The translations under genes and the position numbers were made by a program. From positions 4,898,001 through 4,962,000 of the forward strand of contig JAFFJZ010000014.1 of the NCBI GenBank assembly GCA_018340375.1: DNA of 64,000 bases, read 5' to 3'. The notes under the pieces are model-generated. The model did not search any database. It was not told the origin of the DNA and saw nothing but the letters and a program-made list of their open reading frames with translations. Positions 11,186-22,495 of the stretch are shown here, piece by piece (the stretch's first letter is position 1; each line of letters starts with the position of its first letter). The stretch comes from Gonatopus flavifemur (lineage: Eukaryota > Arthropoda > Insecta > Hymenoptera > Dryinidae).

Positions 11186-14180
11186 CAGTAAAACCTCGTT
11201 TATTTCAAGTCTCGTTTATTTCAATTGAAACTATTCGGTTATTTCAACGTGACGCTTCCCCTCTTTCCCCCACTCTTGGCCGGGCACGTGGTTTGTTCAA
11301 CCAATAAGAGTAAACGCGGGAATGATGGAAATTTGAAATGAGTTATAGATGGCTTTTTAGAATTCAAGCTATATATGTTCGAGAATATAGAGGAAATGTG
11401 ATAAATTTTGAAAACTTGATGAAACTGTGAGTGAATGTGAAAAGATTCAACAGTTTATTCATTTCATTAATATTCCAAGACTTGAAACAAAGTGAAAAAA
11501 TGTTGATCAAAGTTTGTCTATGATTCGGACCATTTATATGATAATATTTTATGCTTCTGAATCCAAATTTATAGAAAAATATGAGCAGTTGTGCGAAATG
11601 ATGAGAGTGAAGGTACAAGTGTAAATTTCAAGAAATAAAATATCGTAATTTTATTTAAAACAATACGTAAAATATTGGAATGTCAATAAGCAGATTATTT
11701 CTGAATAACATTTGATACATATGTACATAAAATCTAGGTTCCAAGTCAGATCAGGATTCAATCATCTGAAATTGAATTTTTCTGGCATTTTGCAAAATAA
11801 AGAGTAGATTCCATTACTCTTTGCATACGTATCAAGCAAAGCACGTCCTCCATAGTGCAATTGCTGCTCTGCCGATACCATATTTTGAATGTTTCAAAAC
11901 TGTTGAACGCTTCTATTAAGGTGACCTTATTCTTTTCCGAATCGCGATCGTAGAATTCAGCATCTTCATCTTGATTATTGTTTCCGTCCGCTTCATCGAT
12001 GACTGGTTCATCCTGCAAGAAAAATGTGACATGTAAATATGTGAATATTTCATAATACTGAATTATTCATCAATTAGTTTTATACATACTTCAACATTTT
12101 CTGGGTTAGAGATTGCCATTGTCAGTTCACGATCGGAAAGTTCACGCCATGCAGGTGCGTTCGAATCTTCACTAGTCCAGTCTTGGACTTCAGCCACCGA
12201 ATAAGTTCCAGGACCATGAATATTATTCAGCATGTTAACCAGTTTCTTATTTTCATTTTGGTTTACTGCAACAAGGCTCTTTCCGCCTAATAAATTCTTC
12301 CATGATTGTACTAGTGCAGATGTAGGCACTGACATCCATGCATCAGCGACCGTTAAAACAGTGTCAAGCAATGTCCAATTCTTGAGGAAACATGCAAAGG
12401 TATCAGCAGCTTTTGAATCGGACAAAACTAGCTTTTGCAGAAAAGAAGCCTTGTAATAATTTTTCATGCATGCAATCACGCCTTGATCCATCGGTTGTAA
12501 TAACGATGTTACATTAGGAGGTAAATAGACTACTCGAACTTGTTCGTCTATTGAATTGAGTTCTTCTGCCGAAGGATGACAAGGTGCGTTATCTAAGAGC
12601 AGCAGGAATTTTTCTCCTGCTGCTGGTTTTCTCTGTTTTACAGAAACTATGAAAATGTTAACAAACCAATCCCTAAAAATAGCGCCTATAACACATCAAA
12701 CACATAAAAAGATAGAAGAATTCACAGAATATTCATCAACTCCAATGAGAGAGGGAAGATATAGATTTAGAGAATGGTTACGCATATATGGAATACACTA
12801 AGGTTGAAAGTGTAGTAGGAAAATTCAAAATTAAATATATCACTCAATTGTGTACTAACTATTCATCCATGCACTTTTTTGAGCTCTGTACTCCAAAGGC
12901 AACTGACCAACATCCTTGAAACATCGAGGCCTTAAAGATTTGCCAATTAGCATGAGAGGAATTTTATGTGTTCCGCTTGCATTGGCGCAATTCATAATGG
13001 TGACTCTTTCCTTTGAATCTTTATATCCAGGTGCTGCTATTTCGTTCAGGAACGCCAGTGTTTTCTTTGGCCGGGTTTTGGAATATAAGCCAGTTTCATC
13101 GGCGTTATATACGTTATCTAAGTTGTATCCTCCTTCGCTGATGATATTTTGGATTTCTTGTTGGAACTGTGCCCCACCTTCTCGATCTGCTGATAACTTT
13201 TCCCCTTGGATACTGATTTGACGAATTCCGAAGCGTTGCTTAAATTTTTGCAACCATCCTTGACTGGCCTTGAATGAATCTGATCCACCAAGTGCTTTAT
13301 TGAAAAATAATGCCTTCTCTTCTAATATAGGACCGGAAATAGATATTCCCAAACTTCTCTTTGCTTCATCCATTGAAATAGAACCTCTTCTGTTTCTCTG
13401 CATTTTCCAGTATCCAGCCTTGTTTTTTTTTGGAGCAGTTTTTTCTTTGGCGATGAAATACTATATTTATTCTTATTTTGAATCACGCGCGTTATAGCCG
13501 ATGGCGACACTCCAAATTTTTTGGCAATGTTTTTATTTTGTTCACCTTCTTCACTCAAAGCGATTATCGCAAGTTTCTGTTTGAGTGGAAGTTGTTTATA
13601 TTTGGGGACTTTGCGGATTTTTCCTGCAAGAATTGAAACATTTATCAAATTCATAGAAATATTATGTAGCCATGAAGGTTTTTGGATGATATACATACCC
13701 CTTACGTTTTTTTTATCGTTCATGATGAATCGCGTGTTTATCACATCAATAATCACTCATTGAAATCTTGAAATAAGTATTGTATTTCCAAAGAAGAGGT
13801 TGGATTAAAGGAACTGAAAAATCAAAGTACATATGTACTGAAGTCCATATGAGACGACCACAAAGTTAGGGAAATTGTTTTCCCTGCAATTATGACATTA
13901 ATCACAATAACCTCAAATTTTGTATATTTTGATTAATCGATTCCGCACAATGCCAAACCAAATGAATAAATGACCATAATCCACGTGTGTCCACAAAAGT
14001 AGTTACGGCTGTATACTGGGTAAGCACAAGGTGCATTTCTGATAACGATTGGCGTTGACCAATCACGAATCGATCGTGTAAAACCGCCTTGAGTATTATT
14101 CCCATGGTGGGGACCCCTCTCGGCTTGAAATAAACGCGACTGCCACATTCCGCGGAGTTGAAATAAACGAGGTTTTACTG
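11186..14180 (-). mobile_element. Tigger/pogo DNA transposon, 2,995 bp
   Basis: The ends are CAGTAAAACCTCGTTTATTT and its inverted copy ending ...GAGGTTTTACTG, the classical Tigger/pogo terminal pattern. TA flanks both ends (11,184-11,185 and 14,181-14,182). The only gene is a DDE transposase on the minus strand, with three inferred introns. The element is inserted in the 9.2-14.5 kb TIR element. Its size is close to the usual 2.5-3 kb of autonomous Tigger elements. Confidence 0.9.
11758..13723 (-). pseudogene. Tigger-like transposase with introns, one frameshift
   Basis: Exons are read on the minus strand. A short first exon may begin at 13,723 (donor GTAAGG at 13,705, acceptor TTGCAG ending 13,624); it joins in frame only if one base is added to its A run. 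Next come the psq-type HTH (LPLKQKLAIIALSEEGEQNK, FGVSPSAIT) and CENP-B-like DNA-binding region, with a 1-2 nt frameshift near 13,350-13,365 just before ISISGPILEEKA. The DDE core shows YNADETGLY (first Asp), then an intron from donor GTTAGT at 12,859 to acceptor TTATAG at 12,686 restores AWMNSAIFRDWFV, followed by LLLLDNAPCHP (second Asp) and PPNVTSLLQPMDQG (third). A last intron (12,089-12,013, GTATGT...TTGCAG) joins NPENVE to DEPVIDE. The intron structure is inferred by me from frame and splice signals. Confidence 0.8.
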
Positions 14181-14509
14181 TAGTATGAAACAATCATAAC
14201 GGTCTACGTATCGCTACTGCAGCTGTCTGTCATAACCATACTTCAGATCGTTACCATAACCACACATTCTTTCAGTGCACTGACCTCGAATCCATTCTAC
14301 TTGTGCGCTGGGTGTGTGTAAATCTTACAAAGATGGGTCATTAATAGTAAAAATTGTGTTTCGCGACTTCAATCACGATTCAGCAGGATCAAATATTATC
14401 AGGTTGAGCTGAAATTTGATGTGGGATGTTTCTTCATCAATCCGCAGCAGGAAACGTTGAAGCCCCCCAACTTCTCGAACTTTCATTCATTCAAGAACAC
14501 CCTAACATT

Positions 14510-14945
14510 TCATGTGGGTCTAGACGAAGTCCAAAGAAATAATTTCTTGTAAGTGTAGTGATATGGATTTGTATTTCAAGAATTATCATCATGAAGAATC
14601 GATGTCAGTTGGAGCGGAAATTGGAATTCAATGTTCATGATTTTTACAGAACATCATGATTATGCGGGAACCCAACAACGCCGACGAGAACACGTTTCCT
14701 TCCCAATGTTTGAGCTCCAAACTCGCCAGGAAAAATGGAGAGTCATTGAACGATAACTGGCGTTTATACCATTTTTGGGTGTGCTCTTTCAACTTCCGAG
14801 GTCAAAATTGGATTTGAAGGCTCAAAAAACCATCCGGCGCACTTGGATGTAATAGTAGCAAAAGTGGGAATTTTTTTTCCAACATTTCTTTTCCAACTGA
14901 AAAAGTATTGGAATTGAATTCTGATTGGGATCAGTGGTGATCATA
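14510..14945. other. Stretch without recognised feature
   Basis: No ORF with recognisable similarity and no obvious repeat structure. Confidence 0.4.
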
Positions 14946-14949
14946 ACAT

Positions 14950-15168
14950 TCTTCTGTTATCTATGGTTTCTCAGGCTCTATCCCATCGTTCTTCAAAATT
15001 TCATCTGCACATTGCTCTATGTTCCCCTTCATATTTGTTCGTCTACCCTCTATTTCCAAGTCTTTCTCTTGTCGATCCTCCAATTTTTCGTCCAACATCA
15101 CTTTGAATGCCTCCAGTGTTTTTCCTTGTTTGAGATTCTTCAAATTCCATCTGTTTTGCATTGTGACC
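14950..15168 (-). pseudogene. RTE internal scrap (linker between endonuclease and RT)
   Basis: On the minus strand the peptide contains RWNLKNLKQ, KDLEIEG, MKGNIEQCADEILKNDG, matching the linker of the RTE copy at 37.3-37.5 kb. Only about 70 residues survive. The reading frame runs on without a stop into the adjacent 75-bp tandem repeat, which is coincidental fusion. Confidence 0.8.
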
Positions 15169-15170
15169 CT

Positions 15171-15490
15171 GTTCCACAAGTGACCCAAAACATAGATATC
15201 AGAAGGAAATATTAGATATGGAATTAGAATGTATCCAATGTTCTGGTTCCACAAGTGACCCAAAACATAGATATCAGGAGGAAATATTGGATAATGGGTT
15301 AGAATATATCTAATGTTCTGGTTCCTCAAGTGACCCAAAACATAGATATTAGAAGGAAATATTCGTCATGGAATTAGAATATATCTAATGTTCTGGTTCC
15401 TCAAGTGACCCGAAACATAGATATGAGAAGGAAATATTAGTTAGTAGAGTATCTCTATCTTGATTCCACAAGTGATTCAAAATAGAGAAG
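15171..15490. repeat. Minisatellite, 75-bp unit, about 4 copies
   Basis: Units start at 15,171, 15,246, 15,321 and 15,396, exactly 75 bp apart, each beginning GTTCC(A/T)CAAGTGACCC and holding AACATAGATAT and AAGGAAATATT. The last unit is degenerate and a partial fifth start (ATTCCACAAGTGA) is seen near 15,462. It directly abuts the RTE scrap on one side and the DD41D element on the other. Confidence 0.85.
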
Positions 15491-15496
15491 AATATA

Positions 15497-17528
15497 CAGG
15501 GTGGGGCATTTGAAGTGTCGCGGGCGTTTTTTCCAAAAATAAAATGAGATACGAGAAAATTTTTCGGACAAAAATTGTGGGGTATCGAGGGGGACATCCG
15601 ATGGTGGCCTTGGCTTTGACCTCAAATCTCATCTTCAAGGGCATTCTGAGGTCAACTCTTGTTTTTTAAATAGCATCTCATATTTTTTATTGCAGATTTG
15701 GATTCTAGGTCAAAAACCAAGAAACTTTTGTCTGAACCATTTTCCTGAAATCCGCAAAGATGGCGCTCTAATCGATATTGTTCCATACTGAATCTGACAT
15801 TGGAATAACTCGAAAACGAAGGGTCTTGGAGGAGAATGTTTCGGACAAAAGTTGTCTGATTCCAAGGGGGACCCCTTGAACTGAAACGGAGGTGATGGGG
15901 TATAACAGACAAAACACAACACATTTCAATCGTCTACATCACTTGGATAATTTTAATGCAGTAGATGCTGAAAATGATGGCCTTCGACTTCAATACACAT
16001 TTCAAAACGTTTTATGAAAGATTGCTGAACTCGTGCTAAAATATCTTCATTGATGCTCGCGCATGCATTCATGATTCGTTGACGCATATTCTCAGGTGTA
16101 GTCGGCGCTTGTTGATAAACTGTATCTTCTAGGTATCCCCATAAGAAAAAATCTGGAGAAGTAAGATCCGGAGAACGGGCAGGCCAATGAACTGGTCCAC
16201 GACGTCCTATCCATCGTCCAGGATAATCTCTGTCCAATATTTCTCGAGCTGTGACTGCATAATGGGATGGACAACCATCGTGTTGATACCACATATTCAA
16301 TCGTTCCTGAATAGGTATGTCTTCAAGTAATGTTGGAAGTACTTGATCTAAGAAATGTCTGTACTTCTCTCCATTTAGCGTATCTGCAATGAAGTACGGT
16401 CCAATTACTCGAGATCGAAAAATACCACACCAAACATTCACAGCCCATTGTCTTTGATGCTCTGCTTGACGTAACCATCTTGGATTTTCTGTCACCCAGT
16501 AATGCATATTATGTCGATTTACTTGACCATGATTGGTGAACGTCGACTCATCAGAAAATAATATGTTGATGAAGTTGTTATTGTGCATTTGCGCTAGACC
16601 CCATCGACAAAACTGTACACGATTTTCGAAATCATCACCGTGAAGGTCTTGATGCAAACAAATGTGATACGGATGGAATTTGTGACGTTTCAGTATTTGA
16701 AGAACACTTCTTCGAGAAATTTCCGAATGGAGTTCAATTTCACGAGAGCTCACGTGTGGATTATTGGCTACTGCAGCTAGTACATTAACTTCCGCATTTT
16801 CTCCGCTGACAGTTCTCATTTGATGTCGTTTTTCCCTTGTAACACTTCCCATTTCTGAGAATAATTTTGTAATGCGTTGAAAATACCTAATGGATGGCGT
16901 TGTTCTTTCAGGAAATCGTTCTGCATACAAGTCATATGCTTGTCTGGGGTTCTTATGCACTTCACCGTAAATGTAGATCATATCGATCTTTCCAGAAACC
17001 GTGTATCGGATATCCATGATTTTCAATTTGTCATAAACCAAGTAATAATCAAATGTAACTGACAAACTGACTTTCAAAATCGTGAATTTTCACTGAACCC
17101 CGTCGTTTGTTTACATCGCGTGAGCTCTGAATGGTGGTAATGTAGACGATTGAAATGTGTTGTGTATTGACAACTTTTGTACGAAACATTCTTTTGCAAG
17201 ACCCTTCGTTTTCGAGTTGTTCGAATGTCAGATTCAAAATGGAACAATATCGATTAGAGCGCCATTTTTGCGGATTTCAGGAAAATGGTTCAGACAAAAG
17301 TTTCTTGGTTTTTGACCTAGAATCCAAATCTGCAGTAAGAAATATGAGATGCTATTCAAAAAACAAGAGTTGATCTCAGAATGCCCTTGAAGATGAGATT
17401 TGAGGTCTGAGCCAAGGCCACCATCGGATGTCCCCCTCGGTACCCTACAACTTTTGTCTGAAAAATTTTCTCGTATCTCACTTTATTTTTGGAAAAAACG
17501 CCCGCGACACTTTGAATGCCCCACCCTG
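15497..17528 (-). mobile_element. DD41D-type Tc1/mariner-superfamily transposon, 2,032 bp, apparently complete
   Basis: The termini are CAGGGTGGGGCATTTGAA and its inverse (...AATGCCCCACCCTG), with TA on both sides (15,495-15,496; 17,529-17,530). TIRs run about 370 bp and are highly alike. One uninterrupted transposase occupies the middle on the minus strand. Long TIRs plus an open frame make this the most intact DNA transposon of its family here. It immediately abuts the next TIR element at 17,533. Confidence 0.88.
15953..17077 (-). CDS. Transposase, Tc1/mariner superfamily, DD41D type with DUF4817-like N-terminus
   Basis: A 374-codon open frame. The first 20 residues look like read-through; the Met at 17,017 (MDIRYTVSGK, giving 354 residues) is a more likely start. 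The N-terminal HTH part has YGEVHKNPRQAYDLYAERFP and PSIRYFQRI, followed by a second HTH region (NNPHVSSREIE, ISRRSVLQILKRH). Catalytic blocks: FSDESTFTNHG (first Asp), WYQHDGCPSHY (second Asp), and SPDLTSPDFFLWG (third Asp). I count 41 residues between the second and third Asp, matching the DD41D class. The C-terminus ends IEVEGHHFQHLL, as in relatives. No frameshift or stop, so this may still be functional. Two decayed relatives are at 19.4-20.4 and 59.3-60.3 kb. Confidence 0.88.
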   Translation of the reverse strand: MKVSLSVTFDYYLVYDKLKIMDIRYTVSGKIDMIYIYGEVHKNPRQAYDLYAERFPERTTPSIRYFQRITKLFSEMGSVTREKRHQMRTVSGENAEVNVLAAVANNPHVSSREIELHSEISRRSVLQILKRHKFHPYHICLHQDLHGDDFENRVQFCRWGLAQMHNNNFINILFSDESTFTNHGQVNRHNMHYWVTENPRWLRQAEHQRQWAVNVWCGIFRSRVIGPYFIADTLNGEKYRHFLDQVLPTLLEDIPIQERLNMWYQHDGCPSHYAVTAREILDRDYPGRWIGRRGPVHWPARSPDLTSPDFFLWGYLEDTVYQQAPTTPENMRQRIMNACASINEDILARVQQSFIKRFEMCIEVEGHHFQHLLH

Positions 17529-17532
17529 TATA

Positions 17533-18828
17533 CAGGGCAAGGCATTTATCTTGACACAAGTAAATATCTTGGTGGGATCACTTTGTTGGGAAATGTTCCG
17601 AACAAAAGTTGTTATACAAAGGAGAGGCCACAAAACCACGATATCAGTTCCATCATAGCTGGCGTTATGATCGATTGAAATGGGGTCAACATCTTTTTTC
17701 AGGAGGGAACCCCCACTTTTCATTGCATATCCTAATTCTACGCAAAAAACTGAGTAACTTCTGCTTGAAACGTTCCTCTGAATTCCTGAAGATGGCGCCA
17801 CAATCGATGAAAAATAAAGTCTATGGAACAATATGCGGATATCTTGTGGAATGCATCCAAGAGCCGAAATATCTCATTCGAATGTTGTTGTTAGAAGAGG
17901 GGACGACACAATGGCGATATCAGTTCCATAGTAAATGGCGCTGTGTTCAGTGAAACTGAGGCGAACTTCAATTTTTCAAGTGGAAACTCCTACTTCTTAT
18001 CGCATATCATGATTCTACGCGGAAGAATGAGGGAGTTTCGTTTGAAACATTTTTCCTAAATTCTTGGAGATGGAAACAGTGGAAAATGAGGTTGATGAAA
18101 TAGTTCTACTGCATTAGAAGAGTTACATTGAATTGAAGTCATTTACAAAGTCTTGGACATGACATTTGTTGTGTTTTGTGTTCGATTTCTTCTGTGAAAC
18201 TATTATTGTTTCGATTTGTTTGTTGAGCGTTGCTTCACATATAATGCAGTAGAACTTTCTCATCAACCTCATTCCCCACCGTTTCCATCTTCAAGAAGTT
18301 ACAAAAAATGTTTCAAACGAAACTCCCTCATTTTTTTGCGTAGAATCATGATATGCGATAAAAAGTAAGAGTTTCCATTTGAAAAATTGAAGTTGACCTT
18401 ATTTCTACTGACCACAGCGCCATCTCCTATGAAACTGATATCGCCATTGTGTCGTCCCCTCTCTCAACAACAACATTCGAATGAGATATTTCGGCTCTTG
18501 GATGCATTCCACAAGATATCCGCATATTGTTTCATGGACTTCATTTTTCATCGATTGTGGTGCCATCTTCGAAAATTAAGGAAAACTTTCTCAGCAAAAG
18601 TTACTCAATTTTTTGCGTCGAATCAAGATATGCAATGAATAGTGGGGGTTTCCGTTCAAAAAAATGATGTTGACCCCATTTTAATCGATCATAACGCCAT
18701 CTATGATGAGACTGATATCGTAGTTTTGTGGCCCCCTCTTTGTATAACAACTTTTGTATGAAACATTTTCCCAAAACGAGTGATCCCACCAAGATATTTA
18801 GTTGTGTCAAGATAAATGCCTCACCCTG
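17533..18828. mobile_element. Large foldback MITE (about 1.3 kb) with CAGGG termini
   Basis: Left end CAGGGCAAGGCATTTATCTT; right end is its inverse (...ATAAATGCCTCACCCTG); TA lies on both sides. The arms are about 580 bp each (to about 18,110 and from about 18,240), separated by a loop of about 130 bp. No transposase. The terminal sequence (AGGCATTTATCTTGACACAA) nearly equals that of the element at 57.4-60.9 kb, so that element is a plausible mobilising parent. Both neighbours are also TIR elements and share the flanking TA. Confidence 0.8.
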
Positions 18829-19439
18829 TATACACAGGGTGTCCCATTTCAATGTTTATATCGGAATAACTCAAGAACAAGAAGTTTTGGAGGAAAATGT
18901 TCCGGACAAAAGTTGTAAGATTCTGAGGGAAACATCTGATGGTGACCTTGACTCTGGCCTCAGAACTCGACTTCAAGGTCATTCAGAGGTCAACTTCTGT
19001 TTCTTGGAAGAAATACCCCATTTTTGAGTGCAGATTCAGATTCGACGTTGAAAAACAATAAACTTTTGTCCAAATCATTTTCCCGAATTCCGCACAGATG
19101 GCGCTCTAATCGATAAAAAATGAGTTTTATGAAACACTCGTATTCCGTATCGCTTTCTGTGTAGGAGGACATTTGACTCTCCAGTGTTTTTATTCCAGCT
19201 CCTGAGGATTATCGTTCCCATTAGAGTTACCCAATGTGCACCACGAGGAGGTTGAGGGATCGGATTTTGCACATTTTTGTGGCCCTGAAGAGGGCCGCTT
19301 GTCTGGACTGTAGAGGTGTGTAATTTTTCACGACAAACGCTCTGCAATATGTATGAAAATTCACTGTATCAAATGTTCGATATTTGCACCGTTGACCTGT
19401 TGGCATAATCTGATTCGTTTCTGAAAATGTGGTTCTAAC

Positions 19440-20410
19440 GACAAAAGCACATGACGTGGAATTGTTCGGCAGACAGTTCATATTCGGCGTTTCATGTCAT
19501 CTCTGGTCGTTGGTGGTCTTCCACAAACTACATCCTTGATGGGACCCAATAAGTAAAAATTCGAAGGGATAAGATCCGGAGACCTAGCTGGCCAGGCAAT
19601 GTATCCACCGCGACCAATCCGTCTGTGTGGGCAAGATGTGTTCAAGAAAATTTCTGACAATTGCAGCGTTATGAGGTGGTGCCCCATCATGTTAAAGTCA
19701 CATCCTGTTCCGTGTGTAGAGATCAACATCTTCCAACATCCTTGGTAATTTGTCTCGAATCAATTGCAGATAATTTTCTTTCCTAACAGTATGTTGGAAG
19801 GAATAAGGACCAATGATCTGACCATCCAAAAGCCCACATCACACATTCAGAGTCCAGCGATGTTGATTGTCAACTTGTCGATGCAATCTGGGATTTTCAA
19901 TTGACCAATAATGACAATTATGTCTGTTCATAACACCGTTACTGCGAAATGTTGCCTCATCACTAAACATCACGTAATTGAAAAAACCAGGCGGTTGCTC
20001 CGAGGCCCATTGACCGAATTCAACCCTACGTCTAAGATCATCTTCATTGAATGCTTGCACCAATGTGATGTGGTAAGGATGATATTCACCAGATTCAGTA
20101 TGCGGTGTGCCGTTGATCTTGGGATACCTAATTGGTGCTGGATTTCTCTGGTACTAACGTGAGGATTCAGGTGCATCATTCCTAAAACGACTACTGAGCG
20201 TGCATCCATACGATTTCCATCATAACGCCTTCTGACTCGTGGGATATTCATCCTTCTAACTCGTCTTTCTATCGAGCGTATTGCCTGAAGTGAAGGCTGG
20301 CGTCTATTTGGATACCTCTCTCCATACAATCTTTATGCTGCAGCGCAATTACGTCGACATTCTCCTAGTATCAGGAGAATATCAAGTATTTCACCCCAAG
20401 GATAATCCAT
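19440..20410 (-). pseudogene. DD41D/DUF4817-like transposase, broken
   Basis: From a possible Met at 20,410 the minus strand reads MDYPWGEILDILLILGECRR, then a stop, then RLYGERYPNRRQPSLQAI. Later blocks are NPHVSTREIQHQLGIPRSTA, NYVMFSDEATFRSNG (first Asp) and NRHNCHYWS. Beyond about 19,840 the frame is broken by stops: an HDGAPPHN-like second block survives in another frame, and the third block reads SPDLIPSNFYLLG with Asn in place of the final Asp. So the gene is inactive. It is a different subfamily from the 16-kb gene (only moderate identity). Confidence 0.8.
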
Positions 20411-20574
20411 GGTATCGCGACCTTCACAACACTGATCAAAGATCTTCTTCAAGTTTGAATCGTATATCGAAAAGAATTTGTGAATGAATGAAGGATATTG
20501 AACATTCGGTTTCACTTATGTTTGTAAAGAATGCTCTAGTATGAACTTTCTTGTTCATGATAAACACAATTATT

Positions 20575-20715
20575 GTTGTGAACATGTGTTTGGCAACAAT
20601 TCACAGTAACGGTACGACGAACAGACATAATTGTCAATATTGGTCGATGGAAAATCCCAGCTAGGTCTCCGGATCTTACCACTTTCGATTTTTACTCATG
20701 GGGTTCCATCAAATT
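20575..20715 (+). pseudogene. Inverted, deleted copy of the transposase end
   Basis: On the plus strand one reads NRHNCQYWSMENP joined directly to ARSPDLTTFDFYSWGSIK. These are the post-first-Asp and third-Asp blocks of the same transposase encoded on the minus strand at 19.4-20.4 kb, with everything between deleted. It lies just inside the right TIR, showing that the long TIR arose by inverted duplication that included coding sequence. Confidence 0.75.
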
Positions 20716-21854
20716 TTCAGGGCCACAAAGATGTGCAGGATCCGATCGCTTAACCTCCTCGTGGTGCACATTGGGTAACTCTCATGGCGACGATAATCCT
20801 CAGAAGCTGAAAAAAAACACTGGGGAGTTGAATGTCGTTTTACACAGAAACCAATACGAGTGGTCCATAAAACTCATTTTTTATCGATTAGAGCGCCATC
20901 TGTGCGGAATTCGGAAAATGGTTCGAACAAAAGTTTCTTGTTTTCCAACGTCAAATCTGAATCTGCAGTCAAAAATAGGGATTCCATTCTGGAAACAAAA
21001 GTTGACCTCTGAATGACCTTGAAGTTGAGATCCGAGGCCAAAGTCGAGGTCACCATCGGATGTCCCCCTGGGAATCTCACAACTTTTGTTGGGAACATTT
21101 TCATCCAAAACTCCTCGTTTTTGAGTTATTCTGATATGAAAATTAAAATGGCACACCCTGTACATATAAGTCAAGCGCTACCATGTATCTTTACTCGTAA
21201 ATTGTGATTTTACCGACTGAGAAAAATTTCAATGAACAATAACTCACCACACATTGCATTCCACGAAGAAATAATGACAATTTTACTATTTAATTTGCCT
21301 ATACGCTTCCGATTAAGCACACTACGAACTTGATCCGTTCATGTGACACTGAGATGTAAACGTTTCAAATTTTCACGCGATCGATATTATCAATATTATT
21401 TTTCTTCGCCATCATCATCAACTTCTTCTTATCTCACGATATATTTTCGTTATCCGAGAGTGTGTCTGAATATCTGCTACTATCCCTATATTCTCTAGAT
21501 CCCTAGATGAGTTATATCCAATGGTATGGTATGGATGCATTCTGTCATCCTTTCTTCCCAACATCCATCCAATAGAGTTCATCTCAGTGTTATGTATAAA
21601 AGTATACATAATAATATAGAATTTATGTGTGATAGGTTATATGTATAGATGAATTGATAGGTTATATGTTTATGAATGAATGATTATGAATAAATGATGA
21701 ATATCAGAGGAATTGAACATGAATGAATTTCAGGTTTTTGCGGTTTAGTTCTTCGTATCGAGTATTGCATAATATTGCATAATAGGAGAAACTCAAACAA
21801 ATAACACAGGCCTGCGAAATTTGACTTTTTTTTTCCCCCTCAAACAATAATATC

Positions 21855-22400
21855 TTTTCCGAAGCATTTGATCCGCTGAATCCGAATCTGGCTGCAGAAT
21901 TGCTCTATCACGTCAGGTTTTGAGATATTTCGACCTAAAATGTGAAAACACTGTTTTTCGACATATTTTGGGTTACGTAAAGTCGAAGGGTAATTTTTTT
22001 TCTAAAAACCAATGCATGCACCTCAAAGTATAAGTCCTCCTCTTCCAAATGCCGTTGATTTTGCTCAGATACCTTTTTTTTTCATTGAGATACGACAGTT
22101 TGAAAATTGTGTCTCCACCTATTTATTGAGTACATGAGCGCACAAATTTAAAATTGTCGTATCTCAATGAAAAAAGATATTCCAGCAAACTCAACGGCAT
22201 TTGGAAGAGGATGACTGATACTTTGAGGTGCATCTATTGGTTTTGTGAAAAATTACCTTTCGACTTTACGGAACCTCAAATATGCCAAAAACAGTGTTTT
22301 CCACATTTTTAGGTCGGAATATCCCAAATACCTTACGTGATATAGCAATTCTGGAGCCATATGCGGATTCAGCGCACCAAAATGCTTCAGAAAAATGTTG
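21855..22400. repeat. Foldback of the left TIR
   Basis: About 21,855-22,105 is inverted at about 22,145-22,400. Shared arm text includes CAACGGCATTTGGAAGAGGA and its complement, and TATCACGT-type blocks. The loop is about 40 bases (TATTTATTGAGTACATGAGC). Confidence 0.8.
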
Positions 22401-22495
22401 AATGAATGAAGGGGATTGACTTTGGATTGTATTCTACATGAAACACCTTATAGGCCAGGCGCATCACAACGATACGCTAAATTTTTTTCTTGAGC
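22400..22495 (-). pseudogene. Inverted fragment of the element's own gene
   Basis: Reverse complement of about 23,415-23,525: CTACCGTATTT.GCTCAAG and GATG.GCCTGGCCTA blocks are shared. It encodes the LPYFAQEKN/CDVPGL part of the protein at 23.4 kb. It is joined to the inner TIR copy, so a deleted inverted copy of the element is fused to its left end. Confidence 0.7.

Larger units (their letters stand above)
9170..14502. mobile_element. TIR element of about 5.3 kb with nested Tigger
   Basis: About 215 bp at each end are inverted copies: left GGGTGATCC... with internal AGTTGGGGGCTCCGACG, right the complement with GTTGAAGCCCCCCAACTT and ACACCC at the edge. TA lies outside both ends (9,168-9,169; 14,503-14,504). 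Removing the nested Tigger (11,186-14,180) leaves about 2.3 kb, which holds only an inverted pair of fragments of one uncharacterised protein. The superfamily is not assigned. Confidence 0.7.
18835..21160 (-). mobile_element. CAGGGTGT-TIR transposon with decayed DD41D-like transposase
   Basis: Ends read CAGGGTGTCCCATTTCAATG at left and, inverted, CAGGGTGTGCCATTTT at right. TIRs extend well over 400 bp and hold the same landmarks: AGCGCCATCTGTGCGGAAT and ACCTCCTCGTGGTGCACA. TA follows the right end; at the left TA is separated by an extra CA. The right TIR continues into an inverted piece of the transposase (20,575-20,715). Adjacent to the preceding foldback with no spacer. Confidence 0.8.

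Noticed and set aside
15171..15490. CRISPR array (75-bp repeats)
   Set aside because: Units are directly tandem with no unique spacers, and the genome is eukaryotic.
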